This document shows positions 17,409-26,373 of a stretch of DNA of 64,000 nt, one piece after another. Below the pieces are notes generated by a model. It ran no database searches. It was given only the letters and a program-made list of their open reading frames with translations, and was not told the DNA's origin. The position numbers were made by a program, and so were the translations under genes. Within the stretch, counting starts at the first letter, position 1. Each line of letters begins with the position of its first letter. The stretch comes from JBJYIN01 sp046237015 (GTDB lineage: Bacteria > Pseudomonadota > Gammaproteobacteria > Enterobacterales > Enterobacteriaceae): assembly GCF_046237015.1 (NCBI RefSeq), contig NZ_JBJYIN010000006.1, positions 1 to 64,000 of the forward strand. Direction: 5' to 3'.

Positions 17409-17984
17409 ATGTGTGCGTTTATAACATTAGCCGATGAACATTTTCTGGCAAAAGGAAATGATAGGCTTGTTTATCAATATCCCGATGATGATGCTCTAAT
17501 CATTAAGGTCGTGATCCCAAGTATTCCAAAATACCGCAGTAAAGTACGCGAAATGCGGCTGGAAATTAAGGCATGCACGGCTAAATCGTTAGAGGATCAA
17601 AAATATATTCAGACTATCAAAGGGTATGTCGAAACTAATCTGGGGCTAGGTGAGATCGTTCGCAAAGAAACAGACCAGAATGGCGACATTGCGCCGACGT
17701 TGTATGATCTTGCGTTAGCGGGTGAGTTGAATAAAGAAAAACTGGATCAGCTTAATGTGCTGTTATCTTGGTTTATGACGACCAACGTTATTATTAATTC
17801 TCTTCACTGTAAGAATATTGTTTACACTTTTAGTGATGGGAAATACAGATTTAAAATCATCGATGGTTTTGGTGATAAAACCTTTTTTCAGATGAGTAAA
17901 TTTTCTCGCTATATCTTGGCCCGTAGCAAAACAAAATGCCTGACGCGTTTATTTCGTCAACTGGTTGAGCTTTCTGAGCGATAG
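17409..17984 (+). CDS. YrbL-like PhoP-regulatory-network family protein
   Basis: A 191-aa protein resembling E. coli YrbL, a small kinase-fold protein of unknown function named for PhoPQ-dependent expression. Supporting segments are LAKGNDRLVYQYPDD near residue 14, a Lys in LIIKVV, GLGEIVRKETDQNGDIAPTL and the IIDGFGD segment near residue 150, which looks like the kinase DFG-type loop. Genes of this family are also found next to lipopolysaccharide genes. Codon use is AT-rich compared with neighbours. I could not find a convincing PhoP box upstream. Confidence 0.75.
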   Translation: MCAFITLADEHFLAKGNDRLVYQYPDDDALIIKVVIPSIPKYRSKVREMRLEIKACTAKSLEDQKYIQTIKGYVETNLGLGEIVRKETDQNGDIAPTLYDLALAGELNKEKLDQLNVLLSWFMTTNVIINSLHCKNIVYTFSDGKYRFKIIDGFGDKTFFQMSKFSRYILARSKTKCLTRLFRQLVELSER

Positions 17985-18048
17985 ATGTAGTCACACCAGT
18001 CATGCGAGGAATGAGGTCATTCGGTTAAAAATAGGGAACTATTACTGG

Positions 18049-18066
18049 AGCCAGCCTACGCTGGCT
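18049..18066. other. hairpin between converging yrbL-like gene and ilvY
   Basis: AGCCAGC/GCTGGCT with a 4-nt loop lies in the 119-bp space between converging stops. It has no T-run on either side, so termination by it alone would be weak. Confidence 0.4.
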
Positions 18067-18103
18067 AATCGCGCTGCAATTTATCTGTCGAGGTTCGCTG
18101 TAC

Positions 18104-18994
18104 TCATGATTTATCCGCAAGCGTTTTCCAGAACGCGGCGATAAGCGGCTCACTGAGCCGTTTTTTCTGTACACACACGCCGAGCTCAAATGGCTCCATC
18201 GCCTGTTCGGCAAACACAGAAACACGATTGCGCACGGGTTCAGGGCTATTTTCCAATACCACATCCGGAATGAGTGCAATACCGCAACCCAGCGCGACCA
18301 TCGATACCATTGCCTCATGTCCAGATACCGTGGCATAAATTTGCGGGTTAGTAATGTGATGGCGGCGAAACCAGACGTCAATGCGTTTACGCACTGGCCC
18401 ATGCTCCGGCAGGATAAAGGGGATCTGTGCCCAATCAGGAGAGGACACTTTCATCTGAGACTGCACCGGACACGGTAGCGCAGGGATAATCAGTACCAGT
18501 GGAATTTTACCGATAGGCATAAAATCCACGCTGGTGGGCAATGTCTCCGGGTGTCCAGCGATGCCCAGATCTGCATCGTTTGACTGTACTTTTTCCACGG
18601 CGTCAGCGGCATCACCGGTGGTTAACTTGATTTCCACCAGCGGATGCTCGGCCCGAAAGCGATCGAGAATCGGGGGCAGGTGGCTATATACTGCTGTTAC
18701 CGAACAGAAAATACGTAACTCCCCGCTCAGTGACGGCCCGCGTTGACCAATGGCGTGTCGGAGTTGCTGATATTGCAACAGCGTTTGCTGGGCAAACTGC
18801 TTGAGGTGTTCCCCCGCGTCGGTGAGTTGCACGGTCCGGTTATCACGTTGAAACAGCGTTTGCCCGAGATCGTCTTCCAGTCTCTGGATTTGTCGTGACA
18901 GTGTTGACGGACTGATGTGCATCGCTTTGGCAGTACGACCAAAGTGCCGACTGTCTGCCAAATGCAGGAATAATTTAAGATCACGTAAATCCAT
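18104..18994 (-). CDS. ilvY: LysR-family activator of ilvC
   Basis: A 296-aa LysR-type regulator matching E. coli IlvY (297 aa): N-terminal helix-turn-helix (MDLRDLKLFLHLADSRHFGR, then STLSRQIQRLEDDLGQ) and an effector domain with SLSGELRIFCSVTA and GGHEAMVSMVALGCG-type segments (here SGHEAMVS). It activates ilvC in response to acetohydroxy acids and represses itself from the shared divergent promoter. The position next to ilvC is conserved; the position directly after ilvA is not, because three extra genes intervene. Confidence 0.95.
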   Translation of the reverse strand: MDLRDLKLFLHLADSRHFGRTAKAMHISPSTLSRQIQRLEDDLGQTLFQRDNRTVQLTDAGEHLKQFAQQTLLQYQQLRHAIGQRGPSLSGELRIFCSVTAVYSHLPPILDRFRAEHPLVEIKLTTGDAADAVEKVQSNDADLGIAGHPETLPTSVDFMPIGKIPLVLIIPALPCPVQSQMKVSSPDWAQIPFILPEHGPVRKRIDVWFRRHHITNPQIYATVSGHEAMVSMVALGCGIALIPDVVLENSPEPVRNRVSVFAEQAMEPFELGVCVQKKRLSEPLIAAFWKTLADKS

Positions 18995-19160
18995 GCGATG
19001 CGAGCCTCGTTTTTACCTTGCAGATCTTGCAATATGACGTTGTTAATATATCAATTTAAGCAACGCATTTCCTGTCATATGATGGGGTCATAGTGAATTC
19101 CCATCTGACGGGAATCCTTTTCTGAATAACTGACAAACAAAACCGTATACGGAGCATGAC
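18995..19160 (+). promoter_or_regulatory. ilvY-ilvC divergent control region
   Basis: A 166-bp region containing the IlvY operators. I see an interrupted inverted repeat, ACGTTG-TTAA / TTAAGCAACGC (19037-19065), and a 7-bp repeat ATATGAC / GTCATAT (19032-19038 and 19074-19080). A good -10, TATGAT (19078-19083), lacks a matching -35, as expected for an activator-dependent promoter. GGAGCATGAC precedes the ilvC ATG. Confidence 0.65.
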
Positions 19161-20639
19161 ATGGCTAACTATTTCAACACATTGAACCTGCGTCAGCAGC
19201 TGGCGCAATTAGGCAAGTGTCGTTTTATGGGACGTGATGAATTCGCCGATGAAGCGAGCTACCTGAAAGGGAAAAAAGTGGTGATCGTCGGCTGTGGTGC
19301 TCAGGGTCTGAATCAGGGTCTGAACATGCGTGACTCCGGTCTGGATATCGCCTATGCGCTGCGCGCTGAAGCGATTGCGGAAAAACGGGCATCATGGCGT
19401 AAAGCGACGGAAAACGGTTTTACGGTGGGCACCTATGAAGAGCTGATCCCGCAGGCGGATTTGGTGGTTAACCTGACGCCAGACAAACAGCACTCTGCTG
19501 TGGTTCAGGCGGTTCAGCCGTTGATGAAACAAGGGTCTGCCCTGGGTTATTCTCACGGTTTTAATATTGTTGAAGTTGGTGAGCAGGTTCGTAAAGACAT
19601 CACCGTTGTGATGGTGGCACCGAAGTGTCCGGGTACGGAAGTGCGTGAAGAATACAAGCGCGGTTTTGGTGTTCCGACACTGATTGCCGTTCATCCGGAA
19701 AACGATCCAAAAGGCGAAGGGATGGCGATTGCTAAAGCCTGGGCTGCGGCGACTGGTGGTCATCGTGCGGGCGTACTGCAATCCTCTTTCGTTGCGGAAG
19801 TGAAATCTGACCTGATGGGTGAGCAGACCATTCTGTGTGGTATGTTGCAGGCGGGATCTTTGCTGAGCTTTGATAAACTGGTGGCGGACGGTACCGATCC
19901 GGCCTACGCAGAAAAATTGATTCAGTTCGGCTGGGAGACCATCACCGAAGCGTTGAAACAAGGTGGTATCACGCTGATGATGGATAGATTGTCCAATCCA
20001 GCGAAGCTGCGTGCTTACGCGCTGTCTGAGCAACTGAAAGGCATCATGGCGCCGCTGTTCCAGAAACATATGGATGACATCATCTCTGGCGAATTCTCCA
20101 GTGGTATGATGGCTGACTGGGCGAACGATGACGTAAAACTGCTGACTTGGCGTGAAGAGACCGGTAAGACGGCATTCGAAAACGCACCGCAGTTCGACGG
20201 TAAGATTTCTGAACAGGAATATTTTGATCACGGCGTGCTGATGATTGCCATGGTGAAAGCCGGTGTTGAATTGGCGTTTGAAACGATGGTTAGCGCGGGG
20301 ATTATCGAAGAATCCGCTTACTATGAATCCTTGCATGAGCTGCCGCTGATTGCGAATACCATTGCACGTAAGCGTCTGTATGAAATGAACGTAGTGATTT
20401 CTGATACGGCAGAATACGGTAACTATCTGTTTGCTAATGCAGCCGTACCGTTGCTGAAAGAGAAATTCATGGCGTCCCTGCAACCAGGCGATCTGGGTAA
20501 AACGGTTGCCGCGACGGATGTTGACAACGCGCAATTGCGTGATGTTAACGAAGCGATCCGTAACCACCCCATTGAGGCCGTAGGTCGTAAACTGCGTGGC
20601 TACATGACGGATATGAAACGTATCGCCGTTGCGGGTTAA
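19161..20639 (+). CDS. ilvC: ketol-acid reductoisomerase (class II)
   Basis: A 492-aa NADPH-dependent enzyme, second step of Ile/Val synthesis, of the long class II form typical of enterobacteria (E. coli 491). The Rossmann loop is VVIVGCGAQGLNQGL (about 37-50), with NADPH-selecting residues after ALRAEAIAEKRASW. A duplicated C-terminal knotted domain carries the Mg-binding acidic residues (SDLMGEQTILCG near 215). It is transcribed alone from the IlvY-controlled promoter. Confidence 0.97.
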   Translation: MANYFNTLNLRQQLAQLGKCRFMGRDEFADEASYLKGKKVVIVGCGAQGLNQGLNMRDSGLDIAYALRAEAIAEKRASWRKATENGFTVGTYEELIPQADLVVNLTPDKQHSAVVQAVQPLMKQGSALGYSHGFNIVEVGEQVRKDITVVMVAPKCPGTEVREEYKRGFGVPTLIAVHPENDPKGEGMAIAKAWAAATGGHRAGVLQSSFVAEVKSDLMGEQTILCGMLQAGSLLSFDKLVADGTDPAYAEKLIQFGWETITEALKQGGITLMMDRLSNPAKLRAYALSEQLKGIMAPLFQKHMDDIISGEFSSGMMADWANDDVKLLTWREETGKTAFENAPQFDGKISEQEYFDHGVLMIAMVKAGVELAFETMVSAGIIEESAYYESLHELPLIANTIARKRLYEMNVVISDTAEYGNYLFANAAVPLLKEKFMASLQPGDLGKTVAATDVDNAQLRDVNEAIRNHPIEAVGRKLRGYMTDMKRIAVAG

Positions 20640-20662
20640 TCCCTCTTCTGGTTCTTACTAAG

Positions 20663-20690
20663 AAGGCACAGCATTAGGCTGTGCTTTTTT
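20663..20690 (+). terminator. ilvC terminator
   Basis: GCACAGC/GCTGTGC (20666-20672 with 20678-20684) with loop ATTAG, plus flanking A/T pairs and seven Ts, starting 24 nt after the ilvC stop. Confidence 0.92.
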
Positions 20691-20742
20691 TGTTGGTGTG
20701 CGTGTAGTTTACAGGCAGGTTATATCGGTTGGACGGTATCGG

Positions 20743-22644
20743 TTAAAATCGGCTGACGCAGCGTATCGCCACGGACTTGAATTCCGCAAAATCCCGGCTA
20801 TCACGCAGTTGTGGTGTGGCTCGTTCGCGTAGAAACGTGACAAAGAGATCGTAAATCGCCATGGCTTCCTCATATTCATTTTTACTGATAGCGAGCAGAA
20901 AAATGACATATGCCGTTTCATCACCCCACTGAATTCCCTGTGGAGCCAATACGGTATAAACCACCGTTTCCCGCGCCAGTAATCCTAATGAGTGGGGGAG
21001 TGCAATACCTTCGCCGAGCATAGTACTGACGATGGATTCGCGTTCGACAACGGAGGGAAAGAAATCGGCATCGACATAGCCTTCTTTTTTCAACTGATGG
21101 CACAGTTGTTCGAAGAGTGCTTGCTGACTCATCGGCTGATTGATAATGCGAAAATGATCGGCGTCGAAATACTTTTCCAAAATCCATGGTCGTGTTCTAT
21201 CGACCAGTACCAGTTTGCCAATTTGTTCCAACTGGTAGTCGGTGGGAAATGGCGTCATGATCACCACGGGTTTATCTTTTTCCGTCACACGAACGGTGGC
21301 GATCACGAAATCTTCATCGATGGCGCTACTGAGTTCGTAATCACGTAGCGTCATGGTACGCGTAACTTCAACTTGCGGATATTTACGCAATAATAGCGCT
21401 TCGATCATTCTTACCGTGGAGTTACCGGTGTCGCAGACTAGCAGTACGCGAGGTTGTCGCTGATAACCAATATTGTAATGGCGTTCCAGACCCACCCCGA
21501 TATGCAGTACCAGAAAGCCAATTTCGTTCTCACTGATGGTATAAGGCGAATATTTTCCCCAACTCGATACGGAAGCCAGCGTCATGTCCCAGGCCATGGG
21601 ATAATGTTGCTTGATGTTATCCAGTAACGGATTGGGGATATTAATTTGATAACGCACGCGAGTGATCATGGTTTTAATGTGTGTCAGCAAATCGGCATGC
21701 AATTGCTCATCGTTAACCATATTGTAGTTATAGTGGGTATTGATATAGCTCAACAGGTAATTGACCAGCGCTTCGTCATCGTCAGCGCTGATCGTACTGG
21801 GGGCGATGTCCTGGATCTGGCGTGAAGCAATATGGATTTTTAGCCAGTTTTCCTCGGCGGTTGAGAGCATTTTGCCCGACAGCTGTTGTAGTGTCCCCGT
21901 GATGTGCTGCGCCGCGTGTTGCACATTGTCATCCACCTCGTCGGCGGTAAATTCTGGTAAGGGGTAACCCTCGCCTATTCGTCGTAAGGCAACCGCGCAG
22001 TAGAGCCGTAGGAAGCGTTCACTTTCATCGGTCAGGCGAATGCGGTAGCGACTAAAGCAATCATGGAGGATATCCGTTAGGTGAGACAGTACACCGGGCG
22101 TGAGCGCTTCCTCGGTGATATCGCTATCCTGCGGGGGAAGGCTCCACAGCAGATCGGTGAGACAAGTGCGGATCGCCATTTCATCGCCAAACAGCTTCAT
22201 GCCGTGACGTGGGCGCGTTTGAATGGTCAAATTATAGCGTTCTAGCCATTCGCGCACGCTTGCCATATCGCCTTGTAGCGTAGCTCGACTGACAAACCAC
22301 GCTTCGGCCAGATCTTCCAGTTTTAAGGAAAATGCAGAGGTCAGAAAGCGTACCATCAGAAAGTGAATACGTGCCTGTGAAGAGCGTGGAATACGTCGTG
22401 GCGGCGAATGGGTTTCCTGTAGCGCCTGATAACGTGTCGGATCGTCAATTTTTAACTGATAACCACTACCACGGCTGAGTACAAGCTGAGCGCCGTGGCA
22501 TGCCAGTAACGCGTTAAGCGCGGTAATATCGGCGCGAACCGTCCGTGTGGAGACCGATAAGCGCTGCGCCAGTTCATCCTGAGGCAGCGTCTCGTTTTGC
22601 AACATATCAAACAACCGCGTTAAACGCTGATTGGGAAATTGCAC
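20743..22644 (-). CDS. PRD/PTS-domain transcriptional regulator (LicR/MtlR type)
   Basis: A modular regulator of about 633 aa. It has an N-terminal HTH (QDELAQRLSVSTRTVRADI), a second HTH-like segment (about 110-155), two PTS-regulation domains (about 180-400), an EIIB-like domain with LLVCDTGNST (about 412) and a C-terminal EIIA-fructose-like domain with GIALPHSLG holding the phospho-His. PTS phosphorylation would report sugar availability. I chose GTG 22644 because AGGAGA lies 6 nt upstream; the frame is open to 22689. It lies last in the operon and probably controls it. No EIIC permease is encoded nearby, which is unusual. Confidence 0.85.
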   Translation of the reverse strand: MQFPNQRLTRLFDMLQNETLPQDELAQRLSVSTRTVRADITALNALLACHGAQLVLSRGSGYQLKIDDPTRYQALQETHSPPRRIPRSSQARIHFLMVRFLTSAFSLKLEDLAEAWFVSRATLQGDMASVREWLERYNLTIQTRPRHGMKLFGDEMAIRTCLTDLLWSLPPQDSDITEEALTPGVLSHLTDILHDCFSRYRIRLTDESERFLRLYCAVALRRIGEGYPLPEFTADEVDDNVQHAAQHITGTLQQLSGKMLSTAEENWLKIHIASRQIQDIAPSTISADDDEALVNYLLSYINTHYNYNMVNDEQLHADLLTHIKTMITRVRYQINIPNPLLDNIKQHYPMAWDMTLASVSSWGKYSPYTISENEIGFLVLHIGVGLERHYNIGYQRQPRVLLVCDTGNSTVRMIEALLLRKYPQVEVTRTMTLRDYELSSAIDEDFVIATVRVTEKDKPVVIMTPFPTDYQLEQIGKLVLVDRTRPWILEKYFDADHFRIINQPMSQQALFEQLCHQLKKEGYVDADFFPSVVERESIVSTMLGEGIALPHSLGLLARETVVYTVLAPQGIQWGDETAYVIFLLAISKNEYEEAMAIYDLFVTFLRERATPQLRDSRDFAEFKSVAIRCVSRF

Positions 22645-22678
22645 TCGGTTCTCCTTTTCTCTTGCTGACGACGCAACC

Positions 22679-22729
22679 CGCCGTTTCACAATTCTCGCCG
22701 TTTCACAATACTCGCTGCTTCACAATGGC
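22679..22729. repeat. three tandem 17-bp repeats at the aldolase stop codon
   Basis: Three consecutive 17-bp units: CGCCGTTTCACAATTCT (22679), CGCCGTTTCACAATACT (22696) and CGCTGCTTCACAATGGC (22713). They span the end of the aldolase gene and the regulator's upstream region. Units 1 and 2 differ at one base. Confidence 0.8.
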
Positions 22730-23443
22730 AAGCAGGGTGCTAACGTCGTCTGGTCGGGTATCGCCACTGGCTTTATCAATAATTGAACTATAAATGTGGG
22801 GGATAATTTTGCTTACTCCTGCATCCAGCGCAATTTGTAGAATATCGCCAATGTTGTCCAAATCGATACCTCCTGTGGGTTCCAGCCAAAAGTCATGCTG
22901 TGCACAGGCATCGGCTACTGCCCGATATTCATCGCGACACTGTAATCCGCCCATCGGAAAATATTTAATTGAGCTGCCGCCCATGTCCTTCAATAAGGCG
23001 ATCGCGGTATCAATCGGCACAATGCCCTCTGTCGCCTGGCTGCTCAGCGGGCCGGTTGAGATTTTTACCCAGCCGGGTTTGCCCGTTGGTGAAACCAGAC
23101 CGTTGACGACCGTATCATATTGGCCGAGTCGTGCACGGCTGGTTGCGACCCCGGTGAACACCTGATTGACGTGCTGTGGTTGTACGTCGTGAGCAATATC
23201 GCTCACCATCGCCGATTGATTGGGATCGCCTGCGCCTAGCCCGATGGACAGCGCGTTATCAATCAGTTTGGCATATTCACGCATATCGGCGACCGCACTG
23301 GCGACGTCAGGGTAATTTTTAGAGAGTACACCAACCAGTACATGGCCCTCGGCGGCGTCATAAATAGCTCGGGCGTTTGCTTTTGAGCCTGCCAGTACAT
23401 TCAGACAGACGCGATCGTGATAAAAATTTGGGGACAACTTCAT
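22703..23443 (-). CDS. DgaF-like 2-keto-3-deoxy-6-phosphogluconate aldolase family protein
   Basis: A 246-aa protein of the KDGP aldolase family found beside DgaE-type lyases; Salmonella DgaF splits 2-keto-3-deoxygluconate 6-phosphate to pyruvate and glyceraldehyde 3-phosphate. Supporting features are the NVLAGSKANARAIYDA start, VKISTGPLS, the SSIKYFPMGGL block with a candidate Schiff-base Lys near residue 156, EPTGGIDLDN and the C-terminal KIIPHIYSSIID. It overlaps the upstream lyase gene by 4 nt. The true substrate here is unknown. Confidence 0.85.
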   Translation of the reverse strand: MKLSPNFYHDRVCLNVLAGSKANARAIYDAAEGHVLVGVLSKNYPDVASAVADMREYAKLIDNALSIGLGAGDPNQSAMVSDIAHDVQPQHVNQVFTGVATSRARLGQYDTVVNGLVSPTGKPGWVKISTGPLSSQATEGIVPIDTAIALLKDMGGSSIKYFPMGGLQCRDEYRAVADACAQHDFWLEPTGGIDLDNIGDILQIALDAGVSKIIPHIYSSIIDKASGDTRPDDVSTLLAIVKQRVL

Positions 23444-24558
23444 GCCTTTTCCTCCTGATTCAGCACATTGCGAATGCTGTGGTACACAATGTCCAGTTGT
23501 TCAGCCGTAACGCTGCGCACGTCGGCCTCGATAATGCCTTCATTGGCTTTGTAGCCACGGAAATAAATGGCGTATTGACCTTGTTTTAAGGCATTGACGA
23601 CATCGCCAGTGGCAATGCCGGTGATCGCTTCGTCAAATTTGATTTCGCTGCGGGCGATATCGCGCCCGGCACTGTCCCATACTACGCGGGCGGACACGCC
23701 ATTAAGCGTGTTGAGCTGGTTGATGAAAGGCGTCATCTTTTCCACCATCTGTGCGCCACTTTCTTTTTGAGCGGTAAGATAATGTTCAATAGCGCAGGTC
23801 AGACCCAAAATGCCTTCTTTGCCGATCTTCATGGCTCGCCCGATCCCGTTAGACTGGCGTTTAACCCACTCTACATAGCGTTTTTTACCGATGACCAGTC
23901 CGCTGGTGGGGCCTTCGATGGCTTTCGCGCCGCTGTAGATGACCAGATCTGCGCCCGCTTGATAATAACGGCATAAGTCTTCTTCAGCTGCGGCGTCCAC
24001 GATCAGTGGCAGGTGATATTCATGTGCGACAGCGGCGGCTTGTTCCACGCTGAGCATGCTTTTCTGTACGCAGTGATGTGACTTGATATAGAGAATGGCG
24101 GCCGTTTTTTCGGTGATGGCGGCGGCAAGTTGCTGTGGGGAACATTCATTGGCATAGCCTGCTTCCACTACTTTGCCGCCACCGAGCGCGACCATTGTGC
24201 CGACCGGTGCGCCAAAGTTGACGTTATGGCCTTTTGGCAACAGGATCTCGTTGTTTTCAATGGGGGTAACGTGCAGATTCTCTAGCATCCAGTCACTGTC
24301 TTTCACCAGAACGGCGGCTACCGATTGTGCGATACCTGCGGAAGCGCAGGATACTACCGTTGCAGCTTCCACATTTAATCGCTGCGCAAGGTAATCGCCA
24401 GTTTTATTTACCAACTCTTTCATTTCAAAGTAATGATTCATGCCAATGCTGACGGCTTCCACCACCTCTGGACGTGGGGTGGATACGCCCAGTATCGTCA
24501 TGCGCCCAGAGGCATTAATAACCGGTTTTAAATGATATTTTTCATAAATCGAAGGCAT
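23440..24558 (-). CDS. DgaE-like PLP-dependent ammonia lyase
   Basis: A 372-aa SelA-like fold-type I PLP enzyme. In Salmonella, DgaE converts D-glucosaminate 6-phosphate to 2-keto-3-deoxygluconate 6-phosphate and ammonia. The N-terminus YHLKPVINASGRMTILGVS is typical, and the probable PLP-Lys lies in YSGAKAIEGPTSGLVIG (about residue 215). I chose ATG 24558 (GGGAG 8 nt upstream); the frame is open to GTG 24567. It overlaps the amidohydrolase end by 17 nt. Enzyme class is secure, substrate is inferred. Confidence 0.85.
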   Translation of the reverse strand: MPSIYEKYHLKPVINASGRMTILGVSTPRPEVVEAVSIGMNHYFEMKELVNKTGDYLAQRLNVEAATVVSCASAGIAQSVAAVLVKDSDWMLENLHVTPIENNEILLPKGHNVNFGAPVGTMVALGGGKVVEAGYANECSPQQLAAAITEKTAAILYIKSHHCVQKSMLSVEQAAAVAHEYHLPLIVDAAAEEDLCRYYQAGADLVIYSGAKAIEGPTSGLVIGKKRYVEWVKRQSNGIGRAMKIGKEGILGLTCAIEHYLTAQKESGAQMVEKMTPFINQLNTLNGVSARVVWDSAGRDIARSEIKFDEAITGIATGDVVNALKQGQYAIYFRGYKANEGIIEADVRSVTAEQLDIVYHSIRNVLNQEEKA

Positions 24559-25675
24559 GTAAAACACTCCCGTGTTGGGTCAGAAACGCCTTTCCTGCCC
24601 GAATGGCAGCCAGCGGAACCAAAATTTGCTCTGTCTGGAGCAGGTCGTTGTCACTATCGGTAAACACCGTTGGTTCACGCTTCAGGTCAAAAACCGTCAG
24701 GTCGGCGTCGAGTCCTACGACCAATCGCCCTTTATGCGTCAGACGTAATCCATCCGCCGCGTGGCTCGTCACACAGTTAATGACCTGCTGGAGCGACATA
24801 CCGATAGCGAGAAATTTGGACATCACCTGAGCCAGGCTGTGTACTGGCCCGTTGATGCGGTTGCGGCAGTAGATGTCCGAGCTGATGGTGTGCGGAAGAA
24901 TCCCCTGACTTATCGCTTGCTTAGCCACCTCAAAGCTAAAGCTGGCGGAACCGTGCCCGACATCCAGTCTGACGCCGCGAGCAAGCGCGTGTGACATGGA
25001 AGCACGTAATTGCCCGGTTGGCGTCAGAATACGGTTCGGTTTGCCGTTATAGCAGTGGGTAATGATGTCGCCGGATGTGAGTAATGCCGCGATTTCGTCC
25101 AGATTCGGCGGCGTGTTGCCGATATGCACCATCAACGGCAGATCGCCATTTTCCTGTTGGATGGCCTTGGCGCGCTGTAATGGCGTGATGCCATTATCAC
25201 CCACCACACTGCTACTCATGCGCGCTTTGATACCCACGATAAAACGTGGGTGGCGTGTGATGGCATCGTGGATAGCCGTGCTGTCAATCTGTGCCAGATC
25301 GGACAGTTCATTTTGGGCAATCAGGCCAATGCGGGAAATATTCAGCAAGGCATAAACGTCAGTGGCAGCTTGACGTGTCAGGCGATAAAAATCGTCGATA
25401 TCGTCTGCGCCGGTACTGCCTGCGTCGATGACGGTGGTGACGCCAGTGGCGATCCCCACGCTATCCGGTTCATCATGATAAATAGGGGATGCTGGGTAAC
25501 AATGCACATGGGAGTCAATCCAGCCTGCGCTGACATAGTGCTCTCCGCGGAGATCGTATGTCTTGTGTGCAACTTCGCTGACCTCTCCCAAGGCAGCGAT
25601 ACGCCCGTCCTTAATCGCGATATCAATCAGCGTATCATCGGCCTGCCGCGCACGGCGCAGGAGTAAATCAAACAT
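24542..25675 (-). CDS. amidohydrolase/deacetylase family metallohydrolase
   Basis: A 377-aa amidohydrolase-superfamily TIM-barrel enzyme, dihydroorotase-like. Metal ligands are visible: HxH in DSHVHCYP (about 55), the likely carbamylated Lys in VGIKARMSS (about 150), His in MVHIGNTPP (about 185), His in ITHCYNGK (about 208) and Asp in TISSDIYC (about 267). Related proteins (Atu3266/EF_0837 group) have only surrogate substrates described. In this operon it could remove an acyl group before the ammonia-lyase step. GGAG lies before the ATG. Confidence 0.85.
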   Translation of the reverse strand: MFDLLLRRARQADDTLIDIAIKDGRIAALGEVSEVAHKTYDLRGEHYVSAGWIDSHVHCYPASPIYHDEPDSVGIATGVTTVIDAGSTGADDIDDFYRLTRQAATDVYALLNISRIGLIAQNELSDLAQIDSTAIHDAITRHPRFIVGIKARMSSSVVGDNGITPLQRAKAIQQENGDLPLMVHIGNTPPNLDEIAALLTSGDIITHCYNGKPNRILTPTGQLRASMSHALARGVRLDVGHGSASFSFEVAKQAISQGILPHTISSDIYCRNRINGPVHSLAQVMSKFLAIGMSLQQVINCVTSHAADGLRLTHKGRLVVGLDADLTVFDLKREPTVFTDSDNDLLQTEQILVPLAAIRAGKAFLTQHGSVLHAFDL

Positions 25676-25716
25676 GTCAGTCTCCTGTTATAACGGGCGT
25701 ATCGACGCCCGTAAAA

Positions 25717-26364
25717 TTAGCTGATAGCCACCGGGAAAAATGAGCCAAACAGCATTGCGCCGAGGATCGCGCCACCGGTGATCGGTTTCTGCCACAGGTA
25801 GAAAAGCAGGGCACCAAGCAGAGAGCCGACCCCGATCGGGATGGAGGCCGTCATGGCGCTGAGAATGATCAACGGGCCGAGGAATCGACCGGATGCATTA
25901 CCGGCCCCCATCATCACGTCCGCACCGTAGGTAGAGTCACTCTGGTTGATGGTGAATTTTCGCGCCAGAATGATGACGTAACCGATAGCCAGACCAATCA
26001 CCAAACCGGTAATGAGCGATGCGATAAAATTGGCCACCGGAAACACGAAACCTGCGCCGAGCAGCAAGGCAGGAACACCCAGCCCCACCCCCGTCTGGAT
26101 GGCGCCGCCGATATCCAGAATCCCTACCAGAGAGCCTTCAATGATACGGGCGAACAGAAAACTCGCGCCAAACGCGGCTACCGCGCCATAAACGCCGGTA
26201 TCCATTCCCGCACGTAGCATGGAGACAAATGCGACTTCGTTGAACGCGCCAATACCGTAGAGGTAGTACATGTGCGTACCGGCGAAGACGCCAGAGGATA
26301 GTAGGCCGACAAAAATTGGAAATGACCAATCGGCATACCAAAAACCTTTATTCTCGTTCATCAT
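25717..26364 (-). CDS. DUF4310 family membrane protein
   Basis: A 215-aa polytopic inner-membrane protein with about six hydrophobic segments (for example FVGLLSSGVFAGTHMYYLYG near residue 18, FIASLITGLVIGLAIGYVII near 110, and the C-terminal IGVGSLLGALLFYLW). The glycine-rich GGAIQTGVGLGVPALLLG is notable. I recognise it as the DUF4310 type, which always appears with DUF4311, DUF4312 and SFCGS proteins. No transport activity has been shown to my knowledge; the context suggests a channel subunit. Confidence 0.8.
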   Translation of the reverse strand: MMNENKGFWYADWSFPIFVGLLSSGVFAGTHMYYLYGIGAFNEVAFVSMLRAGMDTGVYGAVAAFGASFLFARIIEGSLVGILDIGGAIQTGVGLGVPALLLGAGFVFPVANFIASLITGLVIGLAIGYVIILARKFTINQSDSTYGADVMMGAGNASGRFLGPLIILSAMTASIPIGVGSLLGALLFYLWQKPITGGAILGAMLFGSFFPVAIS

Positions 26365-26373
26365 TGGCCCCTG

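Noticed and set aside
19392..20567. 391-codon open frame antisense to ilvC
   Set aside because: It is rich in His, Arg, Phe and Gln, a typical mirror of the biased codons of ilvC on the other strand. It has no recognisable domain, promoter or ribosome site, and lies fully inside a conserved enzyme gene.
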